Below, piece after piece: positions 32,201 to 35,989 of a stretch of DNA of 35,989 nucleotides. The notes beneath the pieces were generated by a model. The model had not been told where the DNA came from. It ran no database searches and worked only from the letters and a program-made list of their open reading frames with translations. The position numbers were made by a program, and so were the translations under genes. The stretch is from Verrucomicrobiia bacterium Tous-C4TDCM (GTDB taxonomy: Bacteria > Verrucomicrobiota > Verrucomicrobiia > Verrucomicrobiales > Akkermansiaceae): NCBI GenBank assembly GCA_002304315.1, contig NEUO01000021.1, positions 1-35,989 of the forward strand, given 5' to 3'. The stretch's first letter is position 1. Each line of letters opens with the position of its first letter.

Positions 32201-32594
32201 CGCCGCGCTGGCCGGCATGGTCGAGCAATGGTCCGAAGCCCGCGGGATGCACGCCGAAGCCTTGAAGATTGCCGGTTGGTCCCGCGCCTGGGCGATCGAA
32301 GGCTTCGCGGCGCTGCGGATCCTCGAGGACCAATGCGGCCTTCACATCGGCGAGGAAGGCGGACTCGGCGAAACGGCGCGGGTGGAGATCGCCACCGCGT
32401 CGCAAGCGCCCGAACCGGCCTCGATGCTCGCCGCGAACGCGATCGCCGACGCCTTGGAAGCCGCCCGCAGCGGCGAAATCGTCCGCCGCTACCAGGAGCG
32501 CCCCACGCCGCTGGTCCGCGACCGCCGGAAAGGCTTCCGCACCGGTCGGCTGGATCTCGTTCTGGCCGGGCACTTCGATCTGATGGATGCCTGA
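29244..32594 (+). CDS. membrane-anchored double AAA+ ATPase with release-factor-like C-terminus
   Basis: A 1116-residue protein. One N-terminal membrane helix (about 4-22, FLTITVALIAVFAAATLAWR). AAA+ domain 1 has Walker A GEEGCGKS (303-310), but the Walker B place reads FVWLVPSIAEL, lacking D-E, so it is probably inactive. AAA+ domain 2 is ClpA/B-like: GPTGTGKT (576-583), VVLLDEFEKAD (about 631-641), sensor ILTSNLG, Arg finger RPEFVNRLDR, and a ClpB-D2-small-type end GFSPTLGARPLQRAIDRHLL. Residues about 860-930 look like the PCRF helical domain (EEIHSLQTRLGDLAGLIELD, DGFWTDPGRF). Residues about 970-1116 match release factor 2 domain parts (DGSPKSAALAAALAGMVEQW, QERPTPLVRDRRKGFRTGRL, DLVLAGHFDLM), with no GGQ or SPF. 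No stop-codon hydrolysis is expected. ATG 29244 chosen for the membrane helix. Confidence 0.82.
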   Translation: MDQFLTITVALIAVFAAATLAWRAGRSSVAVKEAPAPPVAEEETKTDPAEEAPEAPKAKSFHELACDLDDAWSKSPTLDAFRASDALKTAVESTAAFPESDLLGYARRGSGTVALLALELLARREERDHPAFEQVLTARIDSEDGTEREHAFELLHHAARGPVVPVVMKVLHSNLWKWDDAEEATHFGRFLTLRRDAGETPSFGTPMPKLDSSDKRNLEDIFRRLPDDLVQPLRDEMKAVAADPAASKKFLAGFARILDPVGDTLEDRSPLVVTPELAKAAERLEAMLLGGENSAIRCPLLVGEEGCGKSALLRLVARRLQDAGFTVFEASGPDIVSGQCYLGDLEKRVRGMLRILEKEKFVWLVPSIAELIPAGRTRNSETGVFDLVLPRLLAGKVRVMGEIRPGVLDKIAAEAPRLPSAMTLVRIQPPGEAETLELAGTWIEKHPGHRGATLKANTAQLAEASKLAAQFFPGPALPGRLFGLIRAALHRAAETGGGVRALDRELLLESIAATTGMPIEMLDDRRALDLDLVRELFSRTVMGQPEAVDALVSRLAMMKAGLTDPTRPQGVFLFAGPTGTGKTELAKTLAAYLFGAPDRMLRIDMSELQSGNLPRLTGPQNSLASQIRQQPFSVVLLDEFEKADSTTWDLFLQVFDDGRLTDTTGNTGDFRHAIIILTSNLGARVAQGVPLGFGAGTSDDFRPDEIEKAIAQVFRPEFVNRLDRVLCFRPLSRETMRAILSAQLRKATTRRGLRQRPWSLDFDSSATEFLLEQGFSPTLGARPLQRAIDRHLLGPLAEAIVRGEFGDGEDLVFLYEKDGRLRWDLASASAAEETTAPPSDEELPALSLRRLVLGPAGTREEIHSLQTRLGDLAGLIELDAFHERRAAIFETMAADGFWTDPGRFAVLEEAEYIDRIESAVAAARQTLHRLSSNPPSPAPLRALISKMALRVHLLERAWPDVAEGKRSAAWIALRPLDGSPKSAALAAALAGMVEQWSEARGMHAEALKIAGWSRAWAIEGFAALRILEDQCGLHIGEEGGLGETARVEIATASQAPEPASMLAANAIADALEAARSGEIVRRYQERPTPLVRDRRKGFRTGRLDLVLAGHFDLMDA

Positions 32595-32643
32595 TGGTCA
32601 GATGCCTTGCATCGCTCCGCTGGCCGTGCCATAGCACTTGCCC

Positions 32644-33777
32644 ATGAAACTCGCCACAGCTGCCACCGCCATCCTCATGGCCGCCGGAAGCCTCAACGCC
32701 GCGTTCCTCCCCGCAGAGTGGCAGAGCGCGCCGCTGACCAAGGCCGCGGCGAAAAACGAGTGGTACTTTTTCCCTGACGACCTCGGCAATTCCCGCGTGC
32801 TGGTCAAAGCGACCGCCGGAACCAAAGCCAGCTTCAAACTCCTCACCGGCGGCCCGCCGGTCTGGACCGACGCCTTCACTTCGAAGATCAACCTCGGGAA
32901 ACAAGGAACCTTCGTCCCGGCCCCAAACGGCGGCGGTTTTCTCGTCGCGTCGCAGGGCAACACGATGAAGGTCGCGATCTTCGATAACCTGGGCAACTCG
33001 GTTATCGAAACCATCGACCCCAATCCGGGAGCCTACACCGGCATCAGCGCGGAGCTCGATGCGACCGGCGGACTCCACGTCGGCTACATCTACAACAGCC
33101 GGACGATTTGCTATGCCCGCCGGAACAGCGCGTCCAACTGGACCTTCACCTCCCAGCTCATTCCGGGGGCGATCTTCATCCACGATACCGCAGTGGTGCC
33201 CCTGACCACCAGCAACGTCAGCCTCTATTTCACCCAAACCTACACCGGGGTCCGCACCCTCTGGCGGGCAAAGCCCGCGGTCGCTCTCGATGGCCGCCTC
33301 TACATCACCTGGGCTTCGAACCCCTTGCTGAACGTTGAGAACTTCGTCGCCCCCCAACTTCGCGGCTCGCGGGTCGGGGCGGAAGGGCGGGTTTATTTCT
33401 TCGGCTCCGGGAACGCGCCCTCCTGGAAACTGAAGCGCTACTCGGGCATTGGCGGCCCGATCGAACTCGAGACCGCCGGCAACGTCAGCCCCAAGAGCAT
33501 CCGCGTCGCGATCGGTCCCGACGGTCGCCAGCGGGTCGCCTGGTACAATGAGACGCTCAAGCGGGTCCATTACCTGAAACCGATCAACAACGGTCCCGAC
33601 GTGCCGATCATCGCCGGCTATCCGGTCGTGACGACCAGCAAGCAGTCGCTGACCGACCTCTCCGGCTTCCATTTCACCCCGGATGGCACGCCCTGTCTGC
33701 TCTACCGCACCACGCTGGCCACGGCCTTCGTCGCGACGCCCCGGGAGGATCTGGTCTGGACGGGGACCGAATGGTGA
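32644..33777 (+). CDS. secreted propeller-like protein of unknown function
   Basis: A 377-residue exported protein with a signal peptide (MKLATAATAILMAAGSLNAA). Regularly spaced beta-blade-like units such as GGLHVGYIYNSRTICYARRN, DGRLYITWASNPLL and DGRQRVAWYNETLKRVHYLK recall sialidase-like or BNR-type propeller proteins, but no Asp-box (SxDxGxTW) is seen, so no enzymatic assignment can be made. It is 49 bases after the AAA+ gene and might be co-transcribed. It ends TGTEW. The stretch after the stop contains a 6-bp stem (CTCCCC/GGGGAG, 33780-33809) without a T-tract. Confidence 0.7.
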   Translation: MKLATAATAILMAAGSLNAAFLPAEWQSAPLTKAAAKNEWYFFPDDLGNSRVLVKATAGTKASFKLLTGGPPVWTDAFTSKINLGKQGTFVPAPNGGGFLVASQGNTMKVAIFDNLGNSVIETIDPNPGAYTGISAELDATGGLHVGYIYNSRTICYARRNSASNWTFTSQLIPGAIFIHDTAVVPLTTSNVSLYFTQTYTGVRTLWRAKPAVALDGRLYITWASNPLLNVENFVAPQLRGSRVGAEGRVYFFGSGNAPSWKLKRYSGIGGPIELETAGNVSPKSIRVAIGPDGRQRVAWYNETLKRVHYLKPINNGPDVPIIAGYPVVTTSKQSLTDLSGFHFTPDGTPCLLYRTTLATAFVATPREDLVWTGTEW

Positions 33778-34048
33778 GCCTCCCCCGCCCGGATCCGCGA
33801 CCCGGGGAGAATGACCCGACCGGCCTCCAAACCGCACAAATCCTTGTCCCGGGCTGTTTTCATTGAACGGCAAACGCTCTGGCACTGTCACTATGGATAG
33901 GCGCGGCGGAAGCCCGAGCGGACCGGAACTCTGGGGGGAGAGATGGTCAAAGACGGCTTCCGCCAATCCATCACATCCAATCCGCCGGGCGCGGTGTCTC
34001 TCCGGAGGCCCCCCCGGCGGTGAGGAGTGATGGAGCCGGCTTCCCGCG
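33778..34048. other. gene-free GC-rich stretch
   Basis: About 270 bases between convergent genes. Only a 45-codon open frame from 33894 is present, with no signal for translation. TGGCAC at 33880 recalls a sigma-54 -24 element, but no -12 GC element follows at the right distance. A sequence with many stable short stems suggests that a structured RNA cannot be excluded; I recognise none. Confidence 0.35.
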
Positions 34049-34083
34049 AAAAAGCCCCCTCCCGGCGGACCGGAAGAGGGCTT
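34049..34083 (-). terminator. intrinsic terminator of rlpA
   Basis: Read on the minus strand, AAGCCCTC pairs with GAGGGGGCTT (one or two bulged G) over a GC-rich loop, and is followed directly by TTTTT. It lies 26 bases after the rlpA stop. Confidence 0.78.
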
Positions 34084-34108
34084 GGGAAGGGGAACAGGCG
34101 TTCCGGGG

Positions 34109-34537
34109 TTATTGCCCGGCTTTCTTGAGGACTTCGACTTTCACGGACACGATGCCGTTCGAATAGAAGCCAAGACGCTGGGCGACGCCTTCGGTCACAT
34201 CGATCACCCGGCCCTTGGTATAAGGGCCACGGTCGTTGATGCGGACCACTTCGGTCTTGCCATTGGCAAGGTTGGTGACGCGCACTTTGGTCCCCATGGG
34301 CAGGGTCTTGTGAGCGGCGGTCGCAGCACCGTTGCTGAGACGCTCACCGCTCGCGGTGCGGGTTCCGCCATTGCAGCGGACGCCATACCAGGAAGCCTTG
34401 CCGTGCTGGACGGCAGAGACTTTCCAGTCCGTCGGAGCCGGAGTGGTCCGGCTCGAGGCGGTGGCCTGCGTGGCGCAGGATGGCAGTGACAAGGCTCCGG
34501 CGATGGCCAGGGCCGCGGATTTCAGGTTCCGGGTCAT
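34109..34537 (-). CDS. rlpA: RlpA-type septal ring lytic transglycosylase lipoprotein
   Basis: A 142-residue lipoprotein with lipobox LPSC (Cys21). The double-psi beta-barrel domain is explicit: GKASWYGVRCNGGTRTASGE (46-65), TAAHKTLPMGTKVRVTNLAN, VRINDRGPYTKGRVIDVTEG. Glu65, His76 and Asp102 stand at the positions of the residues known to be catalytic in the Pseudomonas homologue. It cleaves denuded peptidoglycan strands at the septum. It lacks the C-terminal SPOR domain found in many RlpAs, which fits short homologues. Transcribed alone, with an intrinsic terminator just past its stop. The 204-base gap to the divergent gene contains an A/T-rich patch (ATGTAATTAAGACAACTTTA) that may hold both promoters. 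Confidence 0.92.
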   Translation of the reverse strand: MTRNLKSAALAIAGALSLPSCATQATASSRTTPAPTDWKVSAVQHGKASWYGVRCNGGTRTASGERLSNGAATAAHKTLPMGTKVRVTNLANGKTEVVRINDRGPYTKGRVIDVTEGVAQRLGFYSNGIVSVKVEVLKKAGQ

Positions 34538-34741
34538 GGTTGCTTGTCGGTGGTTGACTCCCCACGCACGGCGCGGGGAAGAAAGGGGGGATAAAGTCCA
34601 GGAATCCCCGCCGCAAGCCCAAAGGGGAAAGAGCCGTTTGGGCGGTTTTTGAGCAAAATCAGGGGCTGGAGCAGATGTAATTAAGACAACTTTACTTTTT
34701 TATCGCCATTTCGGCCCCGGATTTGCTATCCGCACTACAGG

Positions 34742-35413
34742 ATGAGCACTTGGATCCCTTCCACCCGCGACCGCTTCACGCCCCCGGATTTCGCCTTCCT
34801 CAGCAGCGTGCTGTCGCCGGGAGGGGAGCGTCGACACCTGTGGACCCTCTGGGAAGATCCGGACTCGCTGCGGGAAATGCTCGATCTCAAGGAATTCCTG
34901 CGCGCCCTGCTGGACTCGACCTCCGCCCTCAGCGTTTCGCCCGCCTTCTACTTCTACGTGCTGGTCCGCCACTCGTTCCTCGACGCCGGCATCACCGACC
35001 CTGGCATGGCCGATTACGTCGCCGGGGTGATGGTCCAGCGGCTGGCCAGCGACACCGGCGATCCGCTGCGCAGCCTGCCAGCCGGGCTGACCCACGCCGC
35101 CGACTTCGTCGCCATCCTGGAATCGGCCCAGGGCCGGATGCGCTTTCACCTCCAGCTCGAAGCCGCCAACCAGTTCCTCGTCCTCACCGGCCTCTTTCCC
35201 GGCTTCCTCACCCGTCGCTGCCAGCGCCGCGGCGCGCCCGGCGTGGAATTTTACGAGGACTTCGCCCGCCGCGCCTTCCGCGACGCCGCCGACAGCCGCT
35301 GCGCCCCTCAGGACGCCCCGCGCCGCCTCTTCGGCGAACTGGCGGAATCCCTGCCAACCGCCCGCCTCTCGCTCAACAAGATGGCCGAAGAGTTCGTCTT
35401 TCTCGGCGACTGA
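34742..35413 (+). CDS. unknown helical protein, 223 residues
   Basis: A soluble, mostly helical protein without signal peptide. Characteristic segments are MSTWIPSTRDRFTPPDFAFL, LSPGGERRHLWTLWEDPDSL, AFYFYVLVRHSFLDAGITDP, MADYVAGVMVQRLAS, and the C-terminal LSLNKMAEEFVFLGD. I know no family. The central FYFYVLVRHSFLDAGI and HLQLEAANQFLVLTGLFPGF could form a hydrophobic binding core. It lies divergently from rlpA and 76 bases before a cupin gene in the same direction, so co-transcription is plausible. The ATG has AGG two bases upstream, too close for a normal Shine-Dalgarno. Confidence 0.78.
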   Translation: MSTWIPSTRDRFTPPDFAFLSSVLSPGGERRHLWTLWEDPDSLREMLDLKEFLRALLDSTSALSVSPAFYFYVLVRHSFLDAGITDPGMADYVAGVMVQRLASDTGDPLRSLPAGLTHAADFVAILESAQGRMRFHLQLEAANQFLVLTGLFPGFLTRRCQRRGAPGVEFYEDFARRAFRDAADSRCAPQDAPRRLFGELAESLPTARLSLNKMAEEFVFLGD

Positions 35414-35442
35414 AAATCCAAAATCAACAATCCTCAACCTGT

Positions 35443-35468
35443 CCTTCGTAGCCATCAGGCGAAGTAGG
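35443..35468. repeat. imperfect palindrome CCTTCGTAG...CGAAGTAGG
   Basis: CCTTCGTAGCC and GGCGAAGTAGG face each other with a short loop; CTTCG/CGAAG is the exact stem. From memory, similar CTTCGTAG/CGAAGTAGG words recur between genes in Verrucomicrobia and Planctomycetes. It lies in the 76-base gap before the cupin gene. Confidence 0.4.
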
Positions 35469-35489
35469 ATCGACAATCGTCAATCCCCC

Positions 35490-35843
35490 GTGGAAGTCCG
35501 CGCCCTCCAAAACCAGCCTCCCTTCACGACCAAGGACGGCTCGACGATCCGCAGCCTCCTCGACCTGTCGAACGCTCCGGTTTCCAAGCAGAGCCTGGCC
35601 GAGGCGACCATCCCCGCCGGGGGCTCGACCCAGCGCCACTGGCATCGGGACAGCGAGGAATTCTACTTCCTGCTCGAAGGCCGCGGCCTGATGGAGATCG
35701 ACGGCACCGAGCGCGAGGTCGGCCCCGGCGACGCCATCCTGATCCCCGCTGGCACCTGGCACCAGATCATCGCCACCGAGCATCTGCGCTTCCTCTGCTG
35801 CTGCGCCCCGCCCTACCGGCATGAGGACACGTTCTTCGAGTAA
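35490..35843 (+). CDS. single-domain cupin protein
   Basis: A 117-residue protein with a GTG start and one cupin_2 domain. Cupin motif 1 is RHWHRDSEEFYFLLEGRG (ligands His50, His52, Glu57) and motif 2 is GPGDAILIPAGTWHQI (His91), the full metal-binding set. Such small cupins bind a divalent metal and act as isomerases, dioxygenases or sugar/acid sensors; the substrate cannot be told. It has no signal peptide. It follows the unknown helical protein gene in the same direction. The C-terminus contains an odd CCC stretch (FLCCCAPPYRHEDTFFE). TAA stop, 15 bases before the end of the opposing partial gene. Confidence 0.85.
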   Translation: MEVRALQNQPPFTTKDGSTIRSLLDLSNAPVSKQSLAEATIPAGGSTQRHWHRDSEEFYFLLEGRGLMEIDGTEREVGPGDAILIPAGTWHQIIATEHLRFLCCCAPPYRHEDTFFE

Positions 35844-35858
35844 GATCGGTGTGGAAAA

Positions 35859-35989
35859 CTACGTTTTTTTTCCGGCCCAGACTTGCCGTAGCCTGGCGAT
35901 GGAATCGCCCCAGGGAGTCTGTCTGTAGATCCAGACCCGCACCCACCGGATGAAGCGCTGGGTCCGCTGGGTGGCTCTCTGAACCGCGG
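35859..35989 (-). CDS. C-terminal end of an unknown gene (5' part outside window)
   Basis: The minus-strand frame is open from the window edge to a TAG at 35859-35861 and encodes 42 residues including QRTQRFIRWVRVWIYRQTPW and GDSIARLRQVWAGKKT. Basic, Trp/Arg-rich and natural-looking, so it is probably the end of a real protein. No family recognised. It would be convergent with the cupin gene. Confidence 0.45.
   Translation of the reverse strand, partial: AVQRATQRTQRFIRWVRVWIYRQTPWGDSIARLRQVWAGKKT

Noticed and set aside
33880-33894. TGGCAC as a sigma-54 promoter -24 box
   Set aside because: No GC-type -12 element at the required spacing.
31399-33966. 855-residue open frame on the minus strand across the AAA+ gene and its neighbour
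   Set aside because: It is antisense to two well-supported genes and has Arg/Gly/Pro-rich composition typical of shadow frames in GC-rich DNA.
33894-34031. 45-codon open frame after the propeller-like gene
   Set aside because: No initiation signal or natural composition; ends in a GC-rich structured stretch.
1-35989. tRNA, rRNA, CRISPR arrays, phage attachment sites
   Set aside because: I saw no cloverleaf with a GTTCRA loop, no regularly spaced direct repeats with spacers, and no integrase or phage genes.

Overview
The window looks like a chromosomal piece of a high-GC member of the Verrucomicrobiota, probably Verrucomicrobiaceae (Luteolibacter or Haloferula-like). This is inferred from gene content: a planctomycete/verrucomicrobial cytochrome protein (PSCyt/PSD domains) followed by a DUF1552 protein, a Ser/Thr kinase preceded by an ECF sigma factor, a long secreted protein with thrombospondin-type-3-like calcium motifs, and dispersed palindromic intergenic repeats. 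Coding density is high. Most starts lack a recognisable Shine-Dalgarno sequence. I saw no rRNA, tRNA, CRISPR array or intact insertion sequence.

Layout. 1-525: 3' end of polyphosphate kinase. 1474-5017: PQQ-type sugar dehydrogenase, a sulfocyanin-like copper protein, an OFA-type MFS transporter and its tiny partner subunit, the last three coupled by overlaps or close spacing. 5416-9215: a cytochrome-type PSD protein and a Tat-exported DUF1552 protein, translationally coupled. 9260-10823 (minus): ECF sigma factor, membrane anti-sigma-like protein and a frameshifted small secreted protein. 11248-14271: a 1007-residue secreted calcium-motif protein with a strong terminator. 14868-16450: a secreted esterase and an HExxH peptidase.

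16558-21106: a second ECF sigma factor, a giant kinase that also carries a Wzz-like segment and a periplasmic SLBB domain, and a secreted SLBB plus ExbD-like protein. Together these look like an envelope or exopolysaccharide signalling module. 21408-23382: a membrane protein, a DUF4230 protein and an unknown protein. 23400-26690 (minus): a four-gene operon of membrane-anchored or lipidated coiled-coil proteins, three of which share one roughly 45-residue module. 26876-29000: a D-2-hydroxyacid dehydrogenase and a PfkB sugar kinase. 29244-32594: a membrane-anchored double AAA+ protein whose C-terminus resembles a class I peptide release factor without the GGQ domain. 32644-35989: a secreted propeller-like protein, RlpA, a helical unknown, a cupin and the end of a further gene.

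The strongest candidates for undescribed biology are the AAA+/release-factor-like fusion, the sigma/kinase/Wzz/SLBB/ExbD module and the coiled-coil operon. Three repeat families are also visible: a 40-bp element in three copies, a GGAGTGTCGCC palindrome family that builds a 134-bp element with 28-bp inverted ends, and further hairpins that sit on stop codons.
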